Virus record (IMG/VR): IMGVR_UViG_3300042878_000203
Location: 1 to 21,688 of that record
Reading direction: 5' to 3' (one strand)
Length of the DNA stretch: 21,688 nucleotides
Source of the DNA: a virus
Of the stretch, positions 7,888 through 14,549 are shown in pieces. The position numbers were made by a program, and so were the translations under genes. Position 1 is the stretch's first letter; every line of letters starts with the position of its first letter. Below the pieces are notes generated by a model that saw only the letters and a program-made list of their open reading frames with translations, was not told the DNA's origin and did not search any database.

Positions 7888-8142
7888 TCAATCCAAGTCA
7901 GGTGTTAAAACACGAACATTAGTTGTACCAGTATTTGCCACACCATACAAACTTTCACCAAATGGAACAATAATTGTGATCGTTTGATTGTTTGGTAAAT
8001 GCAAACCATCAGATGTAGTCACTGCACTATTGCCCAAATATGTGCTGCCACTTGTTGAGTGAAAGTAACAAGTACGAGGTTGATTATCTGCTGCGATAAG
8101 TAGTGTTGCTGAAGTTGTTACTGTTACTGATTTTGAAATCAT
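7888..8142 (-). CDS. Small beta-rich protein next to portal (possible virion or decoration protein)
   Basis: 84 residues, with GGAAAC six bases before the ATG. The sequence alternates small and hydrophobic residues with many Thr and Ser: SKSVTVTTSATLLIAADNQP, then SGSTYLGNSAVTTSDGLHLP, then TITIIVPFGESLYGVANTG and VRVLTPDLD. This resembles short jelly-roll-like proteins frequently encoded beside portal or capsid genes, sometimes annotated as decoration or minor structural proteins. Function is inferred from fold-like composition and position only. Confidence 0.75.
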   Translation of the reverse strand: MISKSVTVTTSATLLIAADNQPRTCYFHSTSGSTYLGNSAVTTSDGLHLPNNQTITIIVPFGESLYGVANTGTTNVRVLTPDLD

Positions 8143-8151
8143 AAATGTTTC

Positions 8152-9315
8152 CTACTTTTCAGGTGGTAATGCGTCAGTGCCGATGTTCGGTGTGATTGAA
8201 GGCGCAACAAACTCGTTGCCACCTTCATAAGGTTCACGGTTTTCAATCTCTCGTGCTTCGTTCGGTGTCATCGTGCCTGAAAGAATCTGCAACTGCTGAG
8301 CCTTAACACGAGTCATCAAGTCTGCTCGCAAGAACTCTGAAGCATTGAAACGAACCTGCTGTGTTAGTGGCAACATTTCGCTGAACGCTGTTTCTAATCT
8401 ACGAACCCAACCGAGCAAAGTGTATTGATAGAACGCTGAACCTACTGCTTCAAGATTTTGATATGTCTGCGAGTCGCCACCTGTACCAATAATTAAATGC
8501 AACGGTATCCGATACACACGAGCGATATCACGAATAATAGATTCCTTATGTTCAAGCATTTGCATATCAGCAGCACTAGTTGTTATCGGTCGCCATTTCA
8601 AACCGCCTTGCAAAACTGCTGGCTTACGATGTTTGTAGTGTGATTCCTCCCACGAATCTCTTATTTGTCTTGCTTGATCAGGTGTTAGTGCGCCATCAGT
8701 TTCTAAAACCGATGATGGTGTTGCACCTTCACCATAGAACTGTGCGAGGAATCTATCCATCGCTAAACCCATACCGACTGTGTTTCTCATTGTGTCAATC
8801 GGTGAAACACCACGCACCTGATTCGGCAAAATCAGCCAGTGAATCGCACGAATGTCTTTGCTTGAATACTGTTGTTTCCCTAACTCGTAAACCATTTCGC
8901 CTGTGTCAGTCTCAACAATTTTGTTGATCGCTTTCGGGTGAATGTTTCGCATCTCTAAAGGCAAACCATTTGAACCCTGCGGTGCATAAATGTATGCGTT
9001 GCCGTGCAAGGCAAGAGTTGCCATTGTCTGATGAACAAACTCAAACATATTTTGCCGATCATTCGGGCGTTGCAGAACTGACGGTGTTGGAAGTTTCTCA
9101 ATGCGACCACCACGAGTGCGAGTAAGTTCTAGAGGCATCGCAGCAATAGAATCAGCAAGAATAGTTACAGCAGAAATAACTGCACTATGTGCCAACGCTG
9201 TGAGTTCAGTTACGATCTCACCTGTATAGTTCGGGTAATAAGGTCGTGCAGATATTTGATATGGGTCTATAGAAGTTGGCAACGCACGCTGTTCAGACTT
9301 CCGAAACAAACTCAT
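8152..9315 (-). CDS. Portal protein, HK97 family
   Basis: 387 residues; the ATG overlaps the stop of the previous small gene (ATGA). Portal features are clear: SAVISAVTILADSIAAMPLEL near residue 45, HGNAYIYAPQGSNGLPLEM near 110, RAIHWLILPNQVRGVSPID near 157-175, FYGEGATPSSVLETDG near 195, then the helical stem with ESIIRDIARVYRIPLHLI and the C-terminal GTMTPNEAREIENREPYEGG. Twelve copies form the ring through which DNA is packaged by the terminase encoded just upstream. Confidence 0.95.
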   Translation of the reverse strand: MSLFRKSEQRALPTSIDPYQISARPYYPNYTGEIVTELTALAHSAVISAVTILADSIAAMPLELTRTRGGRIEKLPTPSVLQRPNDRQNMFEFVHQTMATLALHGNAYIYAPQGSNGLPLEMRNIHPKAINKIVETDTGEMVYELGKQQYSSKDIRAIHWLILPNQVRGVSPIDTMRNTVGMGLAMDRFLAQFYGEGATPSSVLETDGALTPDQARQIRDSWEESHYKHRKPAVLQGGLKWRPITTSAADMQMLEHKESIIRDIARVYRIPLHLIIGTGGDSQTYQNLEAVGSAFYQYTLLGWVRRLETAFSEMLPLTQQVRFNASEFLRADLMTRVKAQQLQILSGTMTPNEAREIENREPYEGGNEFVAPSITPNIGTDALPPEK

Positions 9316-9455
9316 ACTGTAAAGCCTCCAGCGACAATCAAAATTATTCCTGAAACAATAACACTAATCGGAACACTAAATGTTGCGATGCCACCGACAA
9401 CAAGAATCGCACCAACAATTTCCATCGCTGTAGTTATGTTTTGTTTGTTCATCAT
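9312..9455 (-). CDS. 47-residue two-helix membrane protein between terminase and portal
   Basis: A short frame that exactly bridges the gap between the large terminase and the portal: its ATG overlaps the terminase stop and its TGA overlaps the portal ATG, both as ATGA junctions. After a polar start (MMNKQNITTAMEI) it is almost wholly hydrophobic: VGAILVVGGIATF, a turn with a proline, then ISVIVSGIILIVAGGF. This predicts two short transmembrane helices. The coupling at both ends strongly supports a real gene. Small membrane proteins beside packaging genes occur in some phages, but no function is assigned; a small holin-like role is possible but unsupported. Confidence 0.75.
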   Translation of the reverse strand: MMNKQNITTAMEIVGAILVVGGIATFSVPISVIVSGIILIVAGGFTV

Positions 9456-10972
9456 TTCCAAATGTCCAATACTGAAGGCTGTATAACTGCTGTCGCTCTA
9501 GTTGTTGCACGATCTAACGCCATAACCATAGCAATACAAGCATCTATCTTGCGCCTTGATTTGCCTTTACTTAGTCGCCAGCCTGTATCAGTCATGCGTT
9601 GCGCTGCTGACAAGACTTGATCTGTGAATGTTGGTGAGCCATCGTGCGCAACTTTGTTGTTCACAATCATTTCGTAGGCGTTACCGCACGCAGGTATCAT
9701 TCGTGCAGCAGATTGACCAAACTCAACCATTGGCAAACCGTCATCGCTTAACACTTCAGCACTTCTTTGAAAGTATGCAGGGTCATAAGCGAACTCTTGC
9801 ACCTGATAAGTCTGATGAAGTTCACGCAAATACTTTTCAACATCAGCAACATCAACGCCTTCTAAACTTGGTTGCCAAATCTTTGCACGAACAACAACTT
9901 TTTCGCCTTGTGGTTGAGCGATAACCACCCCGATACTGTCGTGCTTTAATGCCATATCAATCCCAATCCAGACAGGTTCAGTCGTGTTTAGATCAAGATC
10001 GGATACGCATTGTTCCCAACCGCCTACAGGCAGCCACGATTCTTGCGACCTTACCCACTGATTGAGTCGCCAGCGTCTCATTCCCATCTCGGAAGTTTGT
10101 TTAACAGCAACAGCAAGATCATCGGGGTCAAGAAGTTTTTCTGCAAGGTTAGGGTTTGCTATGCGCCACGCTTTGCGGTCATCAATGGCGCAATCTGTTG
10201 GTGCTTCCCACCACCAAAACCCGAAACTGTCATCATCAACTTCGTTTGAAGAAACTTGTTTGCCGTATTGGTATAACTTGCCTGCGAGTGAATCTAAATC
10301 GTAGCCAGCAGTGGTGATACTGATTGTTAATGGTTCTATTCGTGCACCTGAGCCTAAAGTCATTTGATCATAAAGGTCGTGGCTTGACTGTCCCCAGAGT
10401 TCATCAAATAAAACGAGTGATGGATTCAATCCCGCCTGACCTTTGAAGTCTGATGACAGAACACGAAACACAGAACCGAAGCGTGGCATCTCAATAGCAT
10501 CACGATAAATTTTTGATTCAGCATTAAGCAAAGGACTATTAACAATCTGTTGTTTTGCTTCGTTGAAAATGATTCGTGCTTGCTGCCTGTCGTTTGCTAC
10601 TGCGTAAACTTCTGAACCTGATTCGCCTGCAATCATTCCGTAAACACCAACCGCAGACAACATCAAAGACTTGCCCTGCTTGCGAGGCAAACCGATTAGC
10701 GCACGGCGATAACGCAAACGCCCTGTAACATCGTCACGCTCATAAAGCGAACGCAACAACCATTTCTGCCAGTTAGTGAACTGCAACGGCTCACCTGATC
10801 TGAAACCTTTGAGAACATTAAAATAGTTTTCAGCGAAATCAATTATTTCATCGCCATCAGTTGAAACATTTTTGCGTGCCGTATAAAAGGCAGGTTTCCA
10901 TTTATCTGCTGGTTGAACGCTTTTCGGCAATCCGTTTATGTAAGTCGCTGAACTCGTGCTTCGTTGTTTCAC
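9452..10972 (-). CDS. Terminase large subunit (packaging ATPase and nuclease)
   Basis: 506 residues from GTG, which has AGGA four bases before it. ATPase part: Walker A-like GLPRKQGKS (residues 94-102), Walker B LVLFDE (186-191) and coupling motif ITTAG (219-223). Nuclease part: acidic residues in IGIDMALKHD (Asp339), FAYDP (Asp397) and RRKIDACIAM (Asp477), as in the RNase H-like terminase nuclease. The family is the HK97-type Terminase_1. It overlaps the small subunit by 71 bases; a TTG at 10930 would shorten the overlap but has a poor ribosome-binding sequence. It pumps DNA into the prohead through the portal encoded downstream. Confidence 0.95.
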   Translation of the reverse strand: MKQRSTSSATYINGLPKSVQPADKWKPAFYTARKNVSTDGDEIIDFAENYFNVLKGFRSGEPLQFTNWQKWLLRSLYERDDVTGRLRYRRALIGLPRKQGKSLMLSAVGVYGMIAGESGSEVYAVANDRQQARIIFNEAKQQIVNSPLLNAESKIYRDAIEMPRFGSVFRVLSSDFKGQAGLNPSLVLFDELWGQSSHDLYDQMTLGSGARIEPLTISITTAGYDLDSLAGKLYQYGKQVSSNEVDDDSFGFWWWEAPTDCAIDDRKAWRIANPNLAEKLLDPDDLAVAVKQTSEMGMRRWRLNQWVRSQESWLPVGGWEQCVSDLDLNTTEPVWIGIDMALKHDSIGVVIAQPQGEKVVVRAKIWQPSLEGVDVADVEKYLRELHQTYQVQEFAYDPAYFQRSAEVLSDDGLPMVEFGQSAARMIPACGNAYEMIVNNKVAHDGSPTFTDQVLSAAQRMTDTGWRLSKGKSRRKIDACIAMVMALDRATTRATAVIQPSVLDIWK

Positions 10973-11381
10973 CTGTTCCTAACAATCCTCGCTCCGATGG
11001 GCTGAACCCCACTTGACCCAATAGTGTAATGATTTGCCGATCTACTTCACGCAACGCACGCCGTTCACGCCACAAAGTCTGATCATTCTGCAACATAACC
11101 CTTAACCGTGTTCTTTCCTCTGTTGCTTCGCACAACATCAAAACGAGTTCAGTATCCATATTTTGTTTAAGCCAACTCGCACCAGACTGCCAAACCTGAT
11201 TCCACAAGTTCAAACCTTGAACCCCCAACGGTCTAAATGGTTCAGGGATATGCGATGAAGCAAGTGTTGTGATCTCAGCCAGCCTCACAACTTCAGGCAG
11301 TTTGCGCCCTGAAGGATTACCTATACGCCGTTTACGCTCAACAGGTTTACGATTTGAACCGCCTGAACCTTTGCCACCCAT
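10902..11381 (-). CDS. Terminase small subunit, P27-like
   Basis: 159 residues. The basic Gly-rich N-terminus (MGGKGSGGSNRKPVERKRR, then GNPSGRKLP) matches the start of P27-family small terminases. A helical core (LNLWNQVWQSGASWLKQ and MLCEATEERTRLRVML) and the C-terminal FSPSERGLLG segment also fit. It recognises phage DNA and hands it to the large subunit, whose gene overlaps its 3' end. Confidence 0.88.
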   Translation of the reverse strand: MGGKGSGGSNRKPVERKRRIGNPSGRKLPEVVRLAEITTLASSHIPEPFRPLGVQGLNLWNQVWQSGASWLKQNMDTELVLMLCEATEERTRLRVMLQNDQTLWRERRALREVDRQIITLLGQVGFSPSERGLLGTGETTKHEFSDLHKRIAEKRSTSR

Positions 11382-11420
11382 TTACTTAGTATGGCACAAG
11401 ATTATGCTGCTAGCGAAGTT

Positions 11421-11807
11421 TCATTGTGCTTTGCCTGTGCCGTTGCACTTGTAACAAACCGAACCAGTCGCTGCCCACACATCAGCGTGACCAGCACCAC
11501 CACAACGATCACACTTGCCAGCATCACGCAAATCTTTCTTTTCTGATTTCTTTTTGTCACGAAATTCCATCTGGCGTTTGCGAAATACTTCACGCTCAGC
11601 AAGCACCGCAGCCTTGTAAGAATCAGAACTGAAATGCGCCTGCCACTCAACACTTGTGCGTTCGCAACACAAAACTTCTTTTATCGTAAGCGGATCACGA
11701 ACTTGAACTGTCTCTGAACATACCGTGCGCCCCATTTCATAAAAGCCTTCGCCTTTAGAAACCTCTTGATTACAGTAGGCACACTGACCTGCGTATTTAT
11801 TTTTCAT
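11421..11807 (-). CDS. Zinc-cluster protein with DnaJ-like CxxCxGxG motifs
   Basis: 128 residues. The N-terminus has CAYC (residues 9-12) with further cysteines in GRTVCSE and VLCCERTS, consistent with a treble-clef or zinc-ribbon site. The middle is a lysine-rich helix (EVFRKRQMEFRDKKKSEKKD). The C-terminus contains CDRCGGAGH and CYKCNGTGK, paired motifs as in the zinc domain of DnaJ. The start is preceded by an AGAGGAGGACAAG leader that belongs to a repeated leader family in this window. It lies just upstream of the terminase genes. It may bind nucleic acid or a protein partner; function unknown. Confidence 0.85.
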   Translation of the reverse strand: MKNKYAGQCAYCNQEVSKGEGFYEMGRTVCSETVQVRDPLTIKEVLCCERTSVEWQAHFSSDSYKAAVLAEREVFRKRQMEFRDKKKSEKKDLRDAGKCDRCGGAGHADVWAATGSVCYKCNGTGKAQ

Positions 11808-11810
11808 CTT

Positions 11811-11835
11811 GTCCTCCTCTTGAACTTTGATTATT
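11811..11835 (-). repeat. 25-base repeated leader with ribosome-binding site (copy 1)
   Basis: This 25-base sequence, containing GTTCAAGAGGAGGAC at its downstream end, is identical to 17574-17550. It runs from the stop of one gene to the ribosome-binding site of the next. The core GTTCAAGAGGAGGAC also occurs in the two promoter-linked leaders near 12280 and 17810. Confidence 0.85.
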
Positions 11836-12079
11836 GGTTAAAAATAAAAAATTCTGTTTTGCCACTGGTTATTTTGTAGGTATTGCCATCAGAGCAAGTG
11901 ACCTTATAAAAGAAACCTCTGCAAGCAGTGCCTTCATCATTGATTAGGTTTGTCTTTTCTACTTCAAGAACTGTGACTAGTTGCTCACAAAATTGATCTG
12001 TGTAGTTCAGCCAGTTAAACGTGATACCCACTACATCACCAGCCTGAATTTTGTTGATTGTTTTTTTTACTGTTTGCAT
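11831..12079 (-). CDS. Small protein of unknown function
   Basis: 82 residues; the ATG overlaps the previous stop (TGATG). The protein begins with a basic helix-like stretch (MQTVKKTINKIQAGD), then shows alternating hydrophobic residues (VVGITFNW, FCEQLVTVLEVEKTNL, FFYKVTCSDGNTYKITSG) as in a small beta-barrel. Three cysteines are present without a clear metal-binding pattern. I do not recognise it. It is the second gene of the operon driven by the promoter near 12315. Confidence 0.75.
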   Translation of the reverse strand: MQTVKKTINKIQAGDVVGITFNWLNYTDQFCEQLVTVLEVEKTNLINDEGTACRGFFYKVTCSDGNTYKITSGKTEFFIFNQ

Positions 12080-12264
12080 CAGTTGATCACTTTTGACTGA
12101 ACGATTACACCATCAACGATATAGATATTTGCCCAATAAGACTTCTTGCCATTTGGTCGTTTAACTTCCGCAAAGTGTGTCCAACCAAGTTGAGTTCTAA
12201 AATTGTCAGGCGCTGTTTTGATCTGAACAATTTTGTAAGTCTGATTCTTGTGTGTAATTTCCAT
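12079..12264 (-). CDS. Small protein of unknown function, first gene after the 12.3-kb promoter
   Basis: 61 residues from an ATG with AGGAGG nine bases before it. It is mostly beta-like with basic and aromatic residues: NQTYKIVQIKTAP, LGWTHFAEVKRPNGKKSYW, then ANIYIVDGVIVQSKV. Its first codons are nearly the same as those of the gene at 17797, because the duplicated leader extends into the coding start. The rest of the two proteins is not visibly alike. Function unknown. Confidence 0.78.
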   Translation of the reverse strand: MEITHKNQTYKIVQIKTAPDNFRTQLGWTHFAEVKRPNGKKSYWANIYIVDGVIVQSKVIN

Positions 12265-12292
12265 TTTCTAAGTCCTCCTCTTGAACTATCAA
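12258..12292 (-). repeat. 35-base leader duplicate, copy A (with 17791-17825)
   Basis: A stretch of 35 bases is identical to 17825-17791. It covers the 3' arm of a hairpin, the ribosome-binding site and the first seven bases of the coding region. Upstream, the resemblance continues in broken form through the hairpin to the -35 region. Confidence 0.9.
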
Positions 12293-12304
12293 CTTTTGTT
12301 GATA
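12287..12304 (-). promoter_or_regulatory. Leader hairpin A
   Basis: TATCAAC and GTTGATA form a perfect 7-bp stem with a four-base loop, located just downstream of the promoter and directly ahead of the ribosome-binding site. The counterpart at 17821-17839 has different arm bases but the same pairing. Confidence 0.75.
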
Positions 12305-12309
12305 AAACA

Positions 12310-12340
12310 ATTATATACACACCAACCAAGATAAACTCAA
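12310..12340 (-). promoter_or_regulatory. Promoter A for the packaging and virion block
   Basis: On the minus strand TTGAGT (12340-12335) and TATATA (12317-12312, continuing as TATATAAT) are separated by 17 bases, a good fit to a housekeeping-sigma promoter. A GGTTGGT motif lies in the spacer and is shared with promoter B. The first gene start is about 46 bases downstream of the -10, leaving room for a short leader with the hairpin. Confidence 0.7.
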
Positions 12341-12342
12341 CT

Positions 12343-12442
12343 TATGGCAAAAATAAAAACTAGTTTTGCTGACAGTTTGTGCAGGTAGGGGGCACAGGGG
12401 TAGTAACCGTTTGCGTGTAGAAAAAACCGCTTTTGTTTTGAT
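12343..12442. other. Intergenic gap with GC-rich island and AT-rich palindrome (possible cos or terminator region)
   Basis: No gene fits here. The palindrome AAAACTAGTTTT lies at 12356-12367, and the arms GCAAAA and TTTTGC around it (12347-12352 and 12364-12369) could form a weak terminator for the HNH operon. A G-rich island with two near-repeats (GTAGGGGG and AGGGGTAG, 12385-12403) stands out in otherwise AT-rich sequence. Its place between the HNH gene and the terminase operon resembles the position of cohesive-end sites in many HK97-like phages. No direct proof is visible. Confidence 0.4.
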
Positions 12443-12751
12443 TTAGTTTGATGTTATTGGTTTGTTTTGTCTGCGTGAATTGCAAGATCGGTGGGCTGCT
12501 GCCAGTGGGCTGTTGGGGTCAGCAGGGATTAGGTGATCGGCTGTGAATGGGTCGTTAGGTTTCTTTGCTTCGCCACATATCCAGCAAGCAACGGCTGTTT
12601 CTCTTATTTGTTTCGCTCTTCTTTTGTAGTCGCCTTTGTAGTGCGGTCTGTCAGGTTTAGGGTGTTGTTTGTTCCAGAGTGTTTGGCAGTTGGTGCATCG
12701 GGTGGCGTTGCTTGTCAGCCTGCGACAGTTTAGGCAGGGTCTTTGAATCAT
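12443..12751 (-). CDS. HNH endonuclease
   Basis: 102 residues; the ATG overlaps the stop of the glycosyltransferase gene (ATGA). It has two CxxC pairs at the N-terminus (CLNC 6-9, CTNC 19-22), then the HNH core: CWIC (56-59), ADHLIPAD with the catalytic His73, and SPLAAAHRSCNSRR with Cys90 and Asn91. Small HNH proteins near terminase genes often cooperate with the terminase in cleaving packaged DNA at cohesive ends. Its coupling to the modification genes upstream also allows a role with them. Family call is firm; role is inferred. Confidence 0.92.
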   Translation of the reverse strand: MIQRPCLNCRRLTSNATRCTNCQTLWNKQHPKPDRPHYKGDYKRRAKQIRETAVACWICGEAKKPNDPFTADHLIPADPNSPLAAAHRSCNSRRQNKPITSN

Positions 12752-13608
12752 CTTTGCTTGCGGTGTTGTTGGTTAATTATTTTTGGTGTGGTGTTGTTCC
12801 ATTTGATGTGGTGGTGCAGGCGTTTGTTGTTTGTGCCCATTGTTCTTACTGTCACCGATGAAGGGTGCATGATGACGGTATAAAATGATTTGAGGTAAGT
12901 TCCTGATTCTAAATAAGTTTGAGTCATTCCTCCTTTGTTCTTTTGTGTTTGGTCTTGTGTAAGCATTATTGCGGTGGTGGTGAAATATAGTTTGCCTCGT
13001 GAGCCTTCCAGAACATAAGTGTTTACATCTTCGTTGATTCTGCCTACGAATGTTGTTGGGTTGTCTGTTTTGAATAGGAACGAGTTCATCGCTTTGCGTA
13101 GTAAAGGTTTGTTGATTGTTGCACCTTCCAGCCCACCAATGAAGTCGCCTCCTTGAGCCATCGCCACTGTTGATGCGCCCGAGTCATTTAAGAACTTGAT
13201 CATCGCTTGTATCACTGCATCTAAACATTTTGTTTCAATCACTTTAAGTTTGTTGTCTGATGGGTAGCGGTATTGAAACGAGTTGTAGTCATCATCTAAC
13301 TGCATAAAGTATTTGAGCCCTAAGTCTTTTGCTATTTGAAATGATGCGTTTCTTGCGCAAACTATTGTTTGAAGGTTGTTGCTTGTGTCGGCTAGGTCAA
13401 ATGTTTTGCTTACTGCTTTTTTGTCAAACATCAAAACATTTTCATCACCGTAACGCAATCGGTACTGGTCAGCAGTTTCATCTTCGTTATCAATTATAAA
13501 ATAAATGTTTCCTGTGTAACCACATTTTCTAAGAGTTTCATAAGTAGATACATTGTCAGGTCTGCCGTGTGTCAAGATGAAGGCTGCAAAAGTTTTATTC
13601 GGGTTCAT
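12748..13608 (-). CDS. Glycosyltransferase resembling the TET-associated (TAGT) family
   Basis: 286 residues. The N-terminus FILTHGRPDNVSTYETLRKC, followed by GYTGNIYFIIDNED and the DQYRLRYGDENVLMFDKK segment, is the pattern I recall for TET-associated glycosyltransferases of phages. ARNASFQIAKDLGLKYF is followed by MQLDDDYNSF, where the DDD (around residues 123-125) is the probable nucleotide-sugar and metal-binding motif of a GT-A fold. Family members are thought to add sugars to oxidised 5-methylcytosine in phage DNA. The C-terminal 40 residues are basic. It overlaps the ParB-like gene by 14 bases and the HNH gene by 4. No oxygenase is recognisable in the window, so substrate and sugar are open. 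The family call is from memory of motifs. Confidence 0.75.
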   Translation of the reverse strand: MNPNKTFAAFILTHGRPDNVSTYETLRKCGYTGNIYFIIDNEDETADQYRLRYGDENVLMFDKKAVSKTFDLADTSNNLQTIVCARNASFQIAKDLGLKYFMQLDDDYNSFQYRYPSDNKLKVIETKCLDAVIQAMIKFLNDSGASTVAMAQGGDFIGGLEGATINKPLLRKAMNSFLFKTDNPTTFVGRINEDVNTYVLEGSRGKLYFTTTAIMLTQDQTQKNKGGMTQTYLESGTYLKSFYTVIMHPSSVTVRTMGTNNKRLHHHIKWNNTTPKIINQQHRKQR

Positions 13609-14386
13609 TTAGTTCGCTGTCCAATAACTCTTTCATCGTTGTAGCAAACACTGCATAACCGTTCGCTATCGCATCATTTGCATCAATGATCACAAGTGCA
13701 GACGCTTCTATTAGTTTCTGTGTTTGTGGGGTTTGATGTGGATAGTATTCTGCGATTTTTTGATAGTTGAATACTATGTGTCGGGCTGCTGCAAAGATTA
13801 AGAAGTTTGATATTTCTGTGTCGGGTTCTAGTTTTTTGATTTGATCTACGAGTTGATTATATTTTGTGAAGTCAGCCAGTTCGCTTATTTGTGGTTTTTC
13901 GCCAACGATTTCATATTGTGGGGCTTTCAAGGTTTGGGTGTATTTTTGAAACTCATCTTGCAATCTGTTTTCGTTCTCTATGTCTGCCAACAATTCATCT
14001 AAGGCATCGCCATCAAACCCTGTGCCGTCTAATCCTGTTGGGGTTTGTTCTAGGTGTTTCAATAGTTCTGCCAGCCCTGCATCATCGTAAGAGGCTAGGT
14101 CGGTTGTTCTGTTGTCTGCTAACAGGATTCGTGTTGCGTCATCATCATCTTTGCTTTCAATGAAGCCGACAGCGATTTGTGACCAGCCTAAAGATTTTGC
14201 TGCTCGCCAAGTGTGGTTGCCTGCAAGGATTTGGTTTGTTCGCTTATCAACAACTATCGGGCGGTATTGTCCATGTGCTTTTAATGATTCTGAGATTGCG
14301 CCGATGTCGCCTTGACGCACATTCTTGGGGTGCGGTTCAATGCTGTTTACATCTACTGTTGCGAACTCTATTTGTCTCTGTTCCAT
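13595..14386 (-). CDS. ParB-like nuclease-domain protein
   Basis: 263 residues from the ATG at 14386, chosen because AAAGG lies six bases before it; the frame is open further to a TTG inside the previous gene. The N-terminal part is a ParB/sulfiredoxin-type domain: SIEPHPKNVRQGD (about residues 15-27), HGQYRPIVVDKRTNQILAGN, then HTWRAAKSLGW with the conserved GNH-RAA arrangement, and LLADNRTTDLASYD near 90-105. The C-terminal half is helical and not recognised. Such proteins are frequently paired with phage DNA methyltransferases, as here. They may bind or nick DNA or guide the modifying enzymes; activity is not proven. Confidence 0.88.
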   Translation of the reverse strand: MEQRQIEFATVDVNSIEPHPKNVRQGDIGAISESLKAHGQYRPIVVDKRTNQILAGNHTWRAAKSLGWSQIAVGFIESKDDDDATRILLADNRTTDLASYDDAGLAELLKHLEQTPTGLDGTGFDGDALDELLADIENENRLQDEFQKYTQTLKAPQYEIVGEKPQISELADFTKYNQLVDQIKKLEPDTEISNFLIFAAARHIVFNYQKIAEYYPHQTPQTQKLIEASALVIIDANDAIANGYAVFATTMKELLDSELNEPE

Positions 14387-14387
14387 C

Positions 14388-14549
14388 TCAATCCTTTTCA
14401 ATCGTATATTTTGTGAGGCTTAAAACTATGAGCCTGCCTTCAGACGTTACACCTAGCCAAGTTGGTGCATCGCTATCACATAGACAGCCAACAGTTCTTT
14501 TTAGATCAGGTTGAAACGAGTGATTGCAGTTGTGGCATTTGATTTTCAT
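14388..14549 (-). CDS. Zinc-ribbon miniprotein in the modification cassette
   Basis: 53 residues. The ATG overlaps the methyltransferase stop (ATGA) and the stop is two bases before the ParB-like ATG, so it fits the gap exactly. It starts MKIKCHNCNHSFQ and continues to VGCLCDSD, giving a CxxC...CxC zinc-binding pattern, then a short beta-like end (LGVTSEGRLIVLSLTKYTI). It may be a nucleic-acid or protein adaptor; function unknown. Confidence 0.75.
   Translation of the reverse strand: MKIKCHNCNHSFQPDLKRTVGCLCDSDAPTWLGVTSEGRLIVLSLTKYTIEKD

Noticed and set aside
12418-12440. AAAAC and GTTTT arms near the end of the HNH gene as an intrinsic terminator
   Set aside because: The stem is short and made almost only of A-T pairs, so it would be very unstable. 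It is mentioned only as part of the gap.
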